A DNA stretch of 40,849 nucleotides from an uncultured Lachnospiraceae bacterium (GCA_949740535.1 CATJHO010000114.1:1-40849), one strand, 5' to 3'. Positions 23,958-32,425 are shown, counted from the first letter of the stretch. Translations and numbers: made by a program. Notes: generated from the letters alone by a model not told the origin.

Positions 23958-24533
23958 TTACTTTTTCCCTTTCTTCCTTACACTATACCCAAAGCTTCCG
24001 CATTTCCCGCCCAATGCAAAATACTCTCCATGGGAATAAGCCAGAAGTCCCGTCTCATTCAAATGAAACTTTCCCTTTTCATCCAGATAAGCCTCCTCCA
24101 CATCCACAGCAAGGACCTCAGCCAGGAACATATGATGGCTTCCCAGCTCTTTTACTTCCGTCACCCGGCACTCAAGGTTTACCGGACTTTCCTCAATCAG
24201 CGGGGCGGCTGTGAGCATCCCTGCTTTCCCGGCAGTCAGATGCAGTTCTTTGAATTTATCCACATCGCGGCCGGACTTTACGCCGCAGTAATCTGTAGCA
24301 TACGCCAAATCTTTTGTTGTGAGATTGATTACAAACTCTCCCGTCTCCCGGATGATATCATAAGAGTACCGCTCCGGACGGACTGATATGGATACCATCG
24401 CCGGATCCGAGCAGATGGTCCCCACCCATGCAAGAGTTATAATATTTGGCGTTTCTCCCTCCCTGGCACAGCTTACCATGACCGCCGGAAGCGGATAAAG
24501 CATATTTCCCGGTTTCCACTGTTGTTTTTTCAT
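23958..24533 (-). CDS. Flavin reductase family protein (flavoredoxin-like, FMN-binding)
   Basis: A 191-residue protein of the flavin-reductase-like FMN-binding split-barrel family. It has the start KPGNMLYPLPAVMVSC and the central TLAWVGTICSDPAMVSISVRPERYS segment that forms the flavin pocket. It lies 85 bases behind the pyrophosphatase and is probably co-transcribed with it. The open frame extends upstream to 24587, but the ATG at 24533 has AAGGAAAGGA before it. The electron partner cannot be deduced. Confidence 0.9.
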   Translation of the reverse strand: MKKQQWKPGNMLYPLPAVMVSCAREGETPNIITLAWVGTICSDPAMVSISVRPERYSYDIIRETGEFVINLTTKDLAYATDYCGVKSGRDVDKFKELHLTAGKAGMLTAAPLIEESPVNLECRVTEVKELGSHHMFLAEVLAVDVEEAYLDEKGKFHLNETGLLAYSHGEYFALGGKCGSFGYSVRKKGKK

Positions 24534-24618
24534 GTTTATTCCTTTCCTTGATCTGCACATCGCTTTCGCACCCAAAGGCACATCCAACGGGTATTTCCGG
24601 GCAGATTCCCAGCCCGCT

Positions 24619-26271
24619 TTACGACTGCTGCATTACGCTTACCAGTGCGGGAATCAGCTGTTTTTTCCGGGACACAAGGCCCTTCAGCTCATAGCTGTCA
24701 GAATCCTCCGGCAGCTGAAATGCCTCCCGGACCAGACTGTCAGAGTTAGGCCCATAGCAGAGAAGCTCTGTGGTCTCCTTCACAATATTGGTGAGCATAA
24801 AGAAAATCATATTTAAGCCGATTTCTTTATAAGCCTCTTCCAGGTAAGGAAACAGTTTCTCCCGAATCTCTCCAAGCTCAATGGCATTCATGGAATTAAT
24901 CTGGCCCACTGCAAATTCCACGCCGTTCACGCTGAACCGCTTGAAGTCCTGATAGAAGATCTCCTGAGCCGTCCGGGATCCCAGATTGCTGCCTGCGGAG
25001 AACATGTCAATGGCCAGCTCCTCAATCTCGATTTCCGCAATCTCTGCCAGAGCTTCCGCCGCCGCCTTATCCACCGCCGTACAGGTGGGGGACCGGAACA
25101 TCAGCGTATCTGAGATAATTGCCGCACAGAGAAGCCCGGCAATCTTCCTTGGAATCTTTACCCCTCGTTCCCGGTACATCTGGTACATAATGGTTGCCGT
25201 ACAGCCCAGCGGCTGATTTCGGAAAAATACCGGGGACATGGTCTCCAGGGAACCAAGTCTGTGATGATCGATAATTTCCAGAATTTCTGCAAATTCAATT
25301 CCATCCACAGCCTGGGATTCCTCATTGTGATCCACCAGAATCAGCCGTTTCCGCTTCAGATTCAGCAGATTACGCCGGGAAATCATTCCCACATAATTCT
25401 CCTCCTTATCTACGATCGGAAAATCCCGGTACCGCTTCTGTCCCATGATCTCTTTGATATCCTCTGTCTTCTCGCTGACATTGAAGATCGTAAGATTATC
25501 CGACTTCATAAAGTACTGAATCGGCATACTCTGATTGATCAGCCTTGCTGCCGTAAAGGTATCATGGGGCGTACTGATTACCACGCAGCTGTGCTCCTCT
25601 GCCAGCTTTCGAATGGTAATAGAAACCTTGGCTCCCTCGCAGACAATGATACAGCCCGCACGCATCTCTATGGCACAGAGCTGGGATTCGTAGCGGTTTC
25701 CAAGAATAACCAGATCCCCCTCCTCAATGTAATCCTCCATCAAATCCGGGTTTGCCGCAGCAATCAGTACTTTTCCCCGGTTATAATACTCCTCCTCAGA
25801 ACCCACCAGCATACAGCCTTCCAGTGTCTCCACGATATTGCGGTACTGGGTATTGGCTGTAGAAAGAATCTTGCTGTCATAGACATCCATATAGGAAGTA
25901 GCGATATCTCCAATGGTAATAAGGCCTTCGATCTTTCGATCCTTTGTGATCGGCAGCGTCACCACACCCAGATTACGCATGAGGTTCCAAGCCTGCTTCA
26001 GCGAAAGATTTCCTCTGACACCTTCTGTTTTTCGAATCTCAATATCCTTAACCTGTGTCATTACATCCGCAACATAAACCGGAGCTTCTGCCTGGAAGAA
26101 ATTCAATACATACTGGGTCTCCTGGTTAAGCTGGCCCGCTCTTGCCGCAATATAACCGCCGCCCTCCAGCTGATTTTTCAGATACGCATAAGCCAGTGCG
26201 GAACAGATTGAATCTGTATCCGGATTTTTATGGCCGATAATATAGACCGGCCTCGTCACATCTTTTTCCAT
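24619..26271 (-). CDS. Manganese-dependent inorganic pyrophosphatase with CBS and DRTGG domains
   Basis: A 550-residue family II pyrophosphatase, hydrolysing PPi to phosphate in the cytosol. The DHH core has GHKNPDTDS near the N terminus, VDHNE near residue 315 and the IIDHHR motif near 335. The DHHA2-type tail has the SRKKQLIPAL motif. Between N-terminal and catalytic halves lie a CBS pair, split by a DRTGG domain, with ITIGDIATS and GMISRRNLL ends. Such inserted domains bind adenine nucleotides and regulate the enzyme. A TTG five codons upstream is possible, but the ATG at 26271 has a GAGAGGA site. Confidence 0.95.
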   Translation of the reverse strand: MEKDVTRPVYIIGHKNPDTDSICSALAYAYLKNQLEGGGYIAARAGQLNQETQYVLNFFQAEAPVYVADVMTQVKDIEIRKTEGVRGNLSLKQAWNLMRNLGVVTLPITKDRKIEGLITIGDIATSYMDVYDSKILSTANTQYRNIVETLEGCMLVGSEEEYYNRGKVLIAAANPDLMEDYIEEGDLVILGNRYESQLCAIEMRAGCIIVCEGAKVSITIRKLAEEHSCVVISTPHDTFTAARLINQSMPIQYFMKSDNLTIFNVSEKTEDIKEIMGQKRYRDFPIVDKEENYVGMISRRNLLNLKRKRLILVDHNEESQAVDGIEFAEILEIIDHHRLGSLETMSPVFFRNQPLGCTATIMYQMYRERGVKIPRKIAGLLCAAIISDTLMFRSPTCTAVDKAAAEALAEIAEIEIEELAIDMFSAGSNLGSRTAQEIFYQDFKRFSVNGVEFAVGQINSMNAIELGEIREKLFPYLEEAYKEIGLNMIFFMLTNIVKETTELLCYGPNSDSLVREAFQLPEDSDSYELKGLVSRKKQLIPALVSVMQQS

Positions 26272-26333
26272 TCCTGTTCCTCTCAAATTCCTGTTCTCAT
26301 TTTTATTGAAATATTTTCACCTATAACTTCTTC

Positions 26334-26362
26334 ATTTTATCATTTCTCAATCGTCATTACAA
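26334..26362 (-). promoter_or_regulatory. Promoter of the pyrophosphatase gene
   Basis: Minus strand: -35 TTGTAA (26362-26357), 17-base spacer, -10 TAAAAT (26339-26334). Confidence 0.65.
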
Positions 26363-26445
26363 CCATTTTCCCTGTGGGCGCTTTTCTGTTTATTTATGTA
26401 AATTGCCCTATTATCCTCTCATCTCATTTATATATTTTGTACAAT

Positions 26446-26499
26446 TTCACAATAAGTTCACAATGTATTCATACTTTATTCACATTTTGCTGATATACT
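26446..26499 (+). promoter_or_regulatory. Pho-box-like direct-repeat promoter pointing right
   Basis: Four hexamers TTCACA, TTCACA, TTCATA and TTCACA start at 26446, 26457, 26468 and 26479, an exact 11-bp period. They are followed by a TATACT -10 at 26494-26499. Tandem TTHACA-type hexamers with 11-bp spacing in front of a -10, replacing the -35, are the PhoP binding arrangement known in Bacillus. No protein gene lies downstream on this strand until 28452, beyond strong terminators. Confidence 0.72.
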
Positions 26500-26505
26500 G
26501 AATTT

Positions 26506-26700
26506 ACGTTAAAGGAAGGAATACCTTCTTAGAAAAACCGCTTTCATTACACATATAGATAAATTTTTTCATAATAGCCTCGGCGTACTCAGTACGTCGG
26601 GGCACTCCTCATTGTGCGCGTCTGCAATGAGCAAGGCGCCTTAGAAAAAAACAAAACCTGAACAGGGAGCTGGCTCACTGGGCAGGTTTTATTTTTTCTC
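26506..26700 (+). ncRNA. Candidate structured non-coding RNA behind the Pho-box promoter
   Basis: Predicted transcript of about 195 bases with no start codon placed after the AAAGGAAGG stretch. It contains a nearly perfect 12-bp stem (26578-26589 with 26591-26602) and a 7-bp stem (26608-26614 with 26625-26631). It ends in an intrinsic terminator: arms 26653-26660 and 26683-26690, then ATTTTTT. Existence as an RNA is inferred from promoter plus terminator; sequence homology to known RNAs was not recognised. Confidence 0.45.
26645..26698. terminator. Bidirectional terminator between lepB and the pyrophosphatase gene
   Basis: Arms AAAACCTG and CAGGTTTT (26653-26660, 26683-26690) have a T-run on either strand: ATTTTTTC to the right and GTTTTTTTC to the left. 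It can end lepB transcription from the right and the candidate RNA from the left. Confidence 0.85.
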
Positions 26701-26701
26701 A

Positions 26702-26748
26702 GGCATGCGGCGAATGCCGCGAGCTTGAAAAGCCAACGGCTTTTCAAG
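26702..26748. repeat. Palindromic repeat cluster downstream of lepB
   Basis: Two adjacent perfect hairpins: GCGGC-GAAT-GCCGC (26707-26720), and an 11-bp stem with a 3-base loop (26724-26734, 26738-26748). The 17 bases at 26703-26719 occur again inverted at 40402-40418, so this is part of a dispersed intergenic element. Confidence 0.7.
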
Positions 26749-26786
26749 CCTGTCCCTGCGGACTCCTATCCTCTATTTCTGTCTTC

Positions 26787-27320
26787 TCACCTAGTCAGCC
26801 CCAAATGCAGAAACACCCGCCCTGCAATCTCTTCCTCTCCCACTCCGCCATACTTCCTGGAATCCTCAGAACCGGCCCGGTTATCCCCCATTACAAAAAA
26901 GCTCCTGGCAGGCACATCATAAGGGAACACAATTCCTTCTTCTGCTGGTTCCGTCCCCAGACAGGTCTCCCCGTCTATTACAAGCAGCCCCTCTTCATTT
27001 AAATCTATCCCCGCTCCGCCGCAGGCCGCAATCCGCTTCACTTCCGGAGGCAGACTCCCCCGTCTGACAAGCACAATATCTCCCTTTCCATAGTTTTGCT
27101 CCAGACGGTAGAATACCACCAGTTCTCCCTGTCCCAATACCGGCTCCATGGAGTTTCCTTCCACAAACGCAATACCAATCACATAGTGGAATATGATATA
27201 GAAGGTCAATGCCATAAGCAGGCATCCCAGTACAAACTGCTTCCATTCCCGCCTGCGTTGAAGCCCGTCTATTTTCTCTGCCAGAATCTCCTCCGGATTC
27301 TGTTTTGTGTTCTTTCCCAT
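26787..27320 (-). CDS. lepB: Signal peptidase I
   Basis: A 177-residue type I signal peptidase that cleaves signal peptides of secreted proteins at the outer membrane face. The cytosolic N terminus is followed by one membrane helix (about 29-51). The catalytic Ser57 is in GNSMEP and the general base Lys95 in VKRIAA. Box E is GDNRAGSEDSR near residue 145. The length is normal for the short Gram-positive form. It starts 14 bases after the coiled-coil gene, hence an operon. Confidence 0.95.
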   Translation of the reverse strand: MGKNTKQNPEEILAEKIDGLQRRREWKQFVLGCLLMALTFYIIFHYVIGIAFVEGNSMEPVLGQGELVVFYRLEQNYGKGDIVLVRRGSLPPEVKRIAACGGAGIDLNEEGLLVIDGETCLGTEPAEEGIVFPYDVPARSFFVMGDNRAGSEDSRKYGGVGEEEIAGRVFLHLGLTR

Positions 27321-27334
27321 ACAGCTTTCCCGCT

Positions 27335-28237
27335 TTAGTTCTCTATAGCAGAATTAACTTTATCTTTCAATGCCATAATTCGTCCGACAAGCCGATCAAG
27401 CTCTCCACGGAGCCCGCTTATTTTCTGTCTCTGCCGGTCCCGCTCCTCTTTTATTTTCCAGCGGAGAGCTTCCTGCTCTCTCTCACAGCCGGCCCTAATC
27501 TGCTCTGCCTGCTTCAGGTATCCGTTTTTTGCTTCCTCAATCTGCCGGGTACACTCTGCTTTCGCTTCTTCCATCTGGCGGGCACACTCGTCCCTGACCG
27601 CCTGCAGCTGGCGGATATACCCGCTTTTTACTTCCTCCAGCTGACTGGTCTCCTTGTTCTTGGCTTCTTCCAGTTCCTTTACGTGTTCCTGCCTCATTTC
27701 TTCCACCTGGCGGACATGCTCGCTTTTGATCTCCTCCAGCTGACTGGCATACTCCCGTTTCATCTCTTCTATCTGGCGGATATTCTCTGTCCTTGTCTCC
27801 TCCAGCTTCTGATCACATGTGTTCCTTACCGCTTCCAGGTCTCTGGTGTACCCAGCCTTCAGCTCTTCCTGCTCCTTTTTCTGCTCTGCTTTAAGCGCCT
27901 CCAGCTCCCTTACACACTGCTCCCTGAATTCATCCTGTGTCTTCTGCAGATGATTGCGGATCTCAATGACATCTTCCTGCTGCTGCTTTTTCATCTGCTT
28001 TAACTGGCCTCTGGCCTGATCCCTCATCTGCTGGGCCCGGTTCTGATACAGGCTGTTCAGCTGCTGCATCTTCGCCAGTACATCTTCCTTCTGATAGCCG
28101 AAAAGACCTGTCTTTATCTTCATTTTCTGAAGAAACTCATTGATTTCGGGGTAGTCAACGGGCGCCATTCCGGGCACTACCTCCGGCATCTCCAACGGCT
28201 GAAATTCCTCTGTTTTCGTTTCGGTATTATTTTCCAT
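27335..28237 (-). CDS. Hendecad-repeat coiled-coil protein of unknown function
   Basis: A 300-residue soluble protein. The N-terminal 45 residues are Pro/Glu-rich. A short segment, GLFGYQKEDVLAKMQQL (about 44-60), recalls DivIVA/GpsB N-terminal motifs. From residue 89 to 264 there are sixteen consecutive 11-residue units of the type Q-L-E-E-x-K-x-x-Y-x-R, giving one long coiled coil with hendecad periodicity. A basic tail follows. There is no signal peptide or membrane helix. Co-transcription with signal peptidase I is likely (14-base gap). A scaffolding or division/secretion role is possible, but not shown. Confidence 0.82.
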   Translation of the reverse strand: MENNTETKTEEFQPLEMPEVVPGMAPVDYPEINEFLQKMKIKTGLFGYQKEDVLAKMQQLNSLYQNRAQQMRDQARGQLKQMKKQQQEDVIEIRNHLQKTQDEFREQCVRELEALKAEQKKEQEELKAGYTRDLEAVRNTCDQKLEETRTENIRQIEEMKREYASQLEEIKSEHVRQVEEMRQEHVKELEEAKNKETSQLEEVKSGYIRQLQAVRDECARQMEEAKAECTRQIEEAKNGYLKQAEQIRAGCEREQEALRWKIKEERDRQRQKISGLRGELDRLVGRIMALKDKVNSAIEN

Positions 28238-28319
28238 ATCCCATGTATCCCCCTGTCCTTTTTCTCCTGGGTATTTTCCTGCCCCGCAGCACCCCCGGCC
28301 TTTTTGCCGCTTTCATTCT

Positions 28320-28347
28320 GTAACAGTTCTGGCAGTTAAACTGTTAC
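28320..28347. promoter_or_regulatory. Inverted repeat at the start of the coiled-coil operon
   Basis: Perfect 9-bp arms GTAACAGTT and AACTGTTAC with a 10-base spacer. It covers the predicted transcription start of the minus-strand operon and lies in the divergent region, so it may be an operator. As RNA it would be a 5' hairpin. Confidence 0.5.
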
Positions 28348-28350
28348 TTC

Positions 28351-28379
28351 ATCATACCCTCTCCTGCCCGCTTTGGCAA
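28351..28379 (-). promoter_or_regulatory. Promoter of the coiled-coil/lepB operon
   Basis: Minus strand: -35 TTGCCA (28379-28374), 17-base spacer, -10 TATGAT (28356-28351). Its -35 lies only 7 bases from the -35 of the divergent promoter. Confidence 0.68.
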
Positions 28380-28386
28380 GCCGTCC

Positions 28387-28415
28387 TTTACTTTCCTTCA
28401 AAAATCCGCTATACT
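28387..28415 (+). promoter_or_regulatory. Promoter of the plus-strand 89-residue gene
   Basis: -35 TTTACT (28387-28392), 17-base spacer, -10 TATACT (28410-28415), about 36 bases before the start codon. Confidence 0.7.
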
Positions 28416-28451
28416 AAATTCCATCATCCACATGTTGAAGGGAGACCGTCT

Positions 28452-28721
28452 ATGTTCCGTTTATGGGCTAAAATATTCAAAGATAACCGCCTTCTCTGCG
28501 ACACCGTAATCTGTGACAGCCGGGAAGACACCCGCACACATAAAGTCTTTCATGCTCTGGATGAAGTCTGCTCACAGTTCGATCTAGGCCGCCCTCTGTG
28601 GCTGGACGCCAATATCCGGGAATTTCAAAAACATTCCAGGGCCAGATTTTATCATGACAGTTTTATTGAGCAGATTGATTTTGATTATCTGGAGATTCAG
28701 ATGCTGGAGGAAGATGACTAA
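28452..28721 (+). CDS. Hypothetical protein (89 aa), the only plus-strand gene
   Basis: An 89-residue protein with its own promoter and a GAAGGGAG site before the ATG. It is acidic at the C terminus (LEIQMLEEDD) and has no membrane helix. Visible landmarks are TVICDSREDTRTHKVFHALDEVC and LGRPLWLDANIREFQ, which look like a compact alpha/beta domain. I do not recognise a family. It converges on the aminopeptidase gene and their stop codons overlap by 4 bases. It is divergent from the coiled-coil/lepB operon. Confidence 0.82.
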   Translation: MFRLWAKIFKDNRLLCDTVICDSREDTRTHKVFHALDEVCSQFDLGRPLWLDANIREFQKHSRARFYHDSFIEQIDFDYLEIQMLEEDD

Positions 28722-29833
28722 ACCAGATTCTCCGGGTTCAGGCACGCAAGCTCCGGCACAACAAACCGGCCGTTCTTTCGTATCAGACGATCGTCGAAAT
28801 AGATTTCTCCTCCACCAAATTCTTCACGCTGAATCATTACCAGATCCCAGTGGATGGCGCTGGAATTTCCGTTCGGCGCGTCATCATAGCAGTTTCCAGG
28901 TGTAAAATGAATGGATCCCATGATCTTCTCATCAAACAGCGTATCCTTCATGGGCTCAAGAATATATGGGTTGACGCCAATGGCAAACTCACCCACACAG
29001 CGGGCTCCCTCGTCTGTATCCAGTATCTGATTCAGCCGCTCCGTATGGTTGGACACTGCATTTATAATTTTCCCGTCTTTAAATTCCAGACAGATATCCT
29101 CAAAAGTTACTCCCTGATACAGAGAGGGTGTATTGTAGGTAATTTTTCCATTGACGGAATTTCTCACCGGCGCTGTGTACACCTCTCCGTCAGGAATATT
29201 CAGCTCTCCCGCACAGGCTATAGCCGGAATTCCCTTAATTGAAAAGGTTAAATCTGTTCCCCTGCCCGTAAGGCGTACCCGATCGGTCTGGTTCATCAAA
29301 TCCACCAGCGCCTTCATAGCCTTTGCCATTTTGGAGTAGTCCAGATTACAAACCCGGAAATAAAAGTCCTCAAACGCCTCGGTACTGGTTCCCGAAAGCT
29401 GCGCCATGGACATATTGGGATAACGCAGAACTACCCAGCGCGTCTTGGGCACCCGGATATTATGGTGTACCGGTGTGGAATACAGTGTATCGTATAAATG
29501 CATTTTCCCGGCAGGCACATCGGAAAGCTCTGACACATTGTCACTTCCCCGCACGCCAATGTAGCAGTCCATCTGAGACATCTCCTCTGATGCCAGATCT
29601 GCCATCAGCTTTAACTGCTCCTCTGTACAATTCATCAGTATCTCCCGCTGAACTCTGGGATTGATATAGTGTACAAAAGGGAGCCCCTCTGCTTTATATA
29701 CCTCTTTTACCAGGGCCCGCGCCAGCTCCTCTGTGGAGGGACCGGTATAATTGATATAAACTTTATCTCCTTTTCCCACTTTGCAGGAATAGTTAACCAG
29801 ATTCTCTGCCAGCTGTTTAATTCTCTCATCCAT
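28718..29833 (-). CDS. Aminopeptidase, M29 family (PepS/AmpS-like)
   Basis: A 371-residue M29-type metallo-aminopeptidase that removes N-terminal residues from peptides in the cytosol. Family features are GDKVYINYTGPSTEELARAL at the N terminus and GELNIPDGEVYTAPV in the middle. HTERLNQ, VGEFAIGVN and the C-terminal GSIHFTPGN and SAIHWDLVM segments carry the metal ligands. It starts 24 bases after the 855-residue gene, so it is in the same transcript. Confidence 0.94.
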   Translation of the reverse strand: MDERIKQLAENLVNYSCKVGKGDKVYINYTGPSTEELARALVKEVYKAEGLPFVHYINPRVQREILMNCTEEQLKLMADLASEEMSQMDCYIGVRGSDNVSELSDVPAGKMHLYDTLYSTPVHHNIRVPKTRWVVLRYPNMSMAQLSGTSTEAFEDFYFRVCNLDYSKMAKAMKALVDLMNQTDRVRLTGRGTDLTFSIKGIPAIACAGELNIPDGEVYTAPVRNSVNGKITYNTPSLYQGVTFEDICLEFKDGKIINAVSNHTERLNQILDTDEGARCVGEFAIGVNPYILEPMKDTLFDEKIMGSIHFTPGNCYDDAPNGNSSAIHWDLVMIQREEFGGGEIYFDDRLIRKNGRFVVPELACLNPENLV

Positions 29834-29857
29834 GATTCCATGCTCCTTTTCTCTTCC

Positions 29858-32425
29858 TTATTTAACAGCCTGCTTTCTGCTTTCAATCTCTTTTTCTTCA
29901 GCAGGCAGGCAGACCACAAACGGATTGCCCAGTTCTTCAAACAGCTCCGTGCTGTCATTCATTCCTTTGCGGTAAGATTCTCCTGTGAGCGGATCTGTCA
30001 GGATAATATTCTGCGGATCGTATCCCGTAATCAGCTCTGCTGTGGAAGCGCTCTCCAACGCCAGAACCGGGTATCCCTGACTTACATAGTAAAGCACCAT
30101 ACTTACAGAACAGCCGGACAGGTTGAGAACTCTGCCGTCCAGATGTTCTGACAGAATCTCATAAGGCGTGTTTCCCTGTTCCAGGGCCTGAGTCGTATCC
30201 ACATAGTTGTTTTCGCGGATTAAAAGCATCTCAATGGCCGCCTGCATACTGGACATTTCCGGTTTCTCCTGGAGATTTTCCAGATCCGTGATTTCCATCC
30301 GGGTCTTGCGCCCTCCCCGTTTCCAGATATAGTTCTGCCTGCCGTCCACCACCACACCCATCCGCTCATTGGCCTGGCTTACTGCCTCACTGGCCAATGT
30401 ATAGGCTCCGGCGAATCCGCCGTTATAGGCATACACAAAATACCGTGGATCCACTTCCGTCTCTTCCAGTCTCAGATTCCGGTTTCCTTCAAAAAGAACC
30501 TGTCTGGGCATCAGTCTCTGCATCTGGGCCTGGCTGTGATTATCGGTAAATTTGATGCAGAATTCCCGCTTTTTTACGCCTCCGCTCTTGGTATCCAGTG
30601 TTATCTTTCCCACAGTCTCTGCCGTATTATTCGTGATCGGCTCCGGTGCAGACTCAATATAACTTCCATCTTCACTCTTTTCCACACAGTCCAGAGATAT
30701 CCGGTTATCCTCAATGGCAATGGATGTTACATATTTTCCCTGCTCCTCGTAGGCAAATTTACGGATTTCTTTTCCGTTTTCCTGCTGGATTGTCACATAC
30801 CCCATGGGAAACAGATATCCTCCTGTAATATCCCGGACAATATCCTCTTTTCGCGCCTCGCCATAGATAAAATCATTTCCCATGAATCCAAGGGCGCGGA
30901 TACAGAAGCCCTCTTCCGCCCGGACAACACGTCTCCGGCCAGTATCAAGATTCAAAATTTCAATAGTCTCCGAATGATTGAGAGACCGCTCTCCCTGCCA
31001 GGCCGCCAGATGTCCGTCCTCAGAAATGAGACAGCTCTCCTCCTTGATATCCGGCACAATTTCCTCATAGCTTCTGGTATTTAAATCAATCCGGCAGATG
31101 CTTCCCTGCAGATACAGATAGAGCACCTCCTGTTTGTTCACATAGGCAAGCTTTCCCACCTCAGACTGTATAATCGGGAAGGGCTTGCTGCTCTCTATGA
31201 ATACGCGCTCCTCCACAGAATTTGTCATGGCATTATACGTATACACCGCAACTCCGGTTCTTCCCTCATGCCTGCCCCGGTTCATATATCCATACACCAG
31301 AAAATTCATGCTTCCCGACTCGTCTACGTCAATAATCTTGATGGTATGTTCCTGATAACTGCTCCTTACATCATCGCCATCCCGGAATCCAAAAACATAG
31401 GAAAGCTTATTCTGGGCAGAATCGTAGCTCCAGAGATCTCCGTTTTGTACAAAGGCGACAATATTTTCCTCTTCATTTTTCTGGTATTCCACCTCGGTAT
31501 GCAGGATCCCAAGCTCAATGGAATTGGGCGAAAACACCTGCAGATCCGGGTTAAATATCCGGTTTACGGTCCGATCATAATCGAGAAGGTACATCCGCTG
31601 TTCCGTGTAACGCACACGGTAGGACTCCTGAACCTCATACCGCTCTGTCTCCTGCCGCTCATTCACATACGTTACTTCATATTCCAGCCGGACAGAGGCC
31701 AGTGAATTCTCCAGTTCTGTAAGATACGTCCGCATCAGTCCGCTTTTCTGTACTTCCATCTCATCCCAGATCATCTGGCGATAACGGGAATGGATATTTA
31801 CATAGGCAAGAGTGCCGTTATCCGCACTGGAATCCGGCTCCAGGTATTGGGTTATCGGTACTGTATTTTCTTTGTCAAAAAGAGCCTCATGGATAAGCAT
31901 AATGAAATCCATACACTCATTCAGATGATGTTCCGGCAGATTTAAAAGACGTGTATAGTAAAAAGCCTCCTGCCCCCGCTCCAGCTGCAGATGGATCACC
32001 AAAAGATACTCCTCTCCCGGATCCAGAAGATCCTTCAGCTGAATCTCTGCCGCAATCTGATCATCCTCCCTGGAAAAATCCGTAATCTGTGCATCCTCAA
32101 TCAGCCGTTCTGTATCCAGACTGCGGACCTCATAGAAAAGCTGATCCACTTCTGCATTGGGACATTGGATGGACAATGACACCTTCCGCTCCGCCGGAAG
32201 CGGCAGTACTGCCTCCCGAATCAGATTCCCTTCCATCGGCTGCGTATATCCATGTAGCAGATTCAGCTGCCGGCCATCCTGATTAAGATAAATAACCGGC
32301 AGCACGGCATCTGCCATAGAATCCGTCAAATCCCGGTTTCCCGCTGACAGAACATAGCTCATGCAGAAAATTCCCAGAAGAAATGCAGCCAAAAGGGACA
32401 ATATTTTCAATATCAGCTTTTTCAT
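29858..32425 (-). CDS. Large membrane-anchored protein with propeller-like repeats and degenerate C39-like domain
   Basis: An 855-residue protein with one N-terminal membrane helix (about 5-27), so the bulk is extracellular. The middle (about 330-650) has repeated short units such as GDLWSYDSAQNKL and ETIEILNLDTGRRRV that resemble beta-propeller blades. The C-terminal 721-845 region has the order of a C39-like papain-fold domain (MLLIREN, SQGYPVLAL, LITGYD, LTDPLTGESY). The usual catalytic Cys and His positions are replaced, so it is probably inactive. Its ATG overlaps the methyltransferase stop, and a GGAGG site is present. The function is unknown. Confidence 0.82.
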   Translation of the reverse strand: MKKLILKILSLLAAFLLGIFCMSYVLSAGNRDLTDSMADAVLPVIYLNQDGRQLNLLHGYTQPMEGNLIREAVLPLPAERKVSLSIQCPNAEVDQLFYEVRSLDTERLIEDAQITDFSREDDQIAAEIQLKDLLDPGEEYLLVIHLQLERGQEAFYYTRLLNLPEHHLNECMDFIMLIHEALFDKENTVPITQYLEPDSSADNGTLAYVNIHSRYRQMIWDEMEVQKSGLMRTYLTELENSLASVRLEYEVTYVNERQETERYEVQESYRVRYTEQRMYLLDYDRTVNRIFNPDLQVFSPNSIELGILHTEVEYQKNEEENIVAFVQNGDLWSYDSAQNKLSYVFGFRDGDDVRSSYQEHTIKIIDVDESGSMNFLVYGYMNRGRHEGRTGVAVYTYNAMTNSVEERVFIESSKPFPIIQSEVGKLAYVNKQEVLYLYLQGSICRIDLNTRSYEEIVPDIKEESCLISEDGHLAAWQGERSLNHSETIEILNLDTGRRRVVRAEEGFCIRALGFMGNDFIYGEARKEDIVRDITGGYLFPMGYVTIQQENGKEIRKFAYEEQGKYVTSIAIEDNRISLDCVEKSEDGSYIESAPEPITNNTAETVGKITLDTKSGGVKKREFCIKFTDNHSQAQMQRLMPRQVLFEGNRNLRLEETEVDPRYFVYAYNGGFAGAYTLASEAVSQANERMGVVVDGRQNYIWKRGGRKTRMEITDLENLQEKPEMSSMQAAIEMLLIRENNYVDTTQALEQGNTPYEILSEHLDGRVLNLSGCSVSMVLYYVSQGYPVLALESASTAELITGYDPQNIILTDPLTGESYRKGMNDSTELFEELGNPFVVCLPAEEKEIESRKQAVK

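Noticed and set aside
27446-27973. 33-bp tandem pattern as a minisatellite or CRISPR array
   Set aside because: It is in-frame coding for an 11-residue repeat, with diverged units and no spacers.
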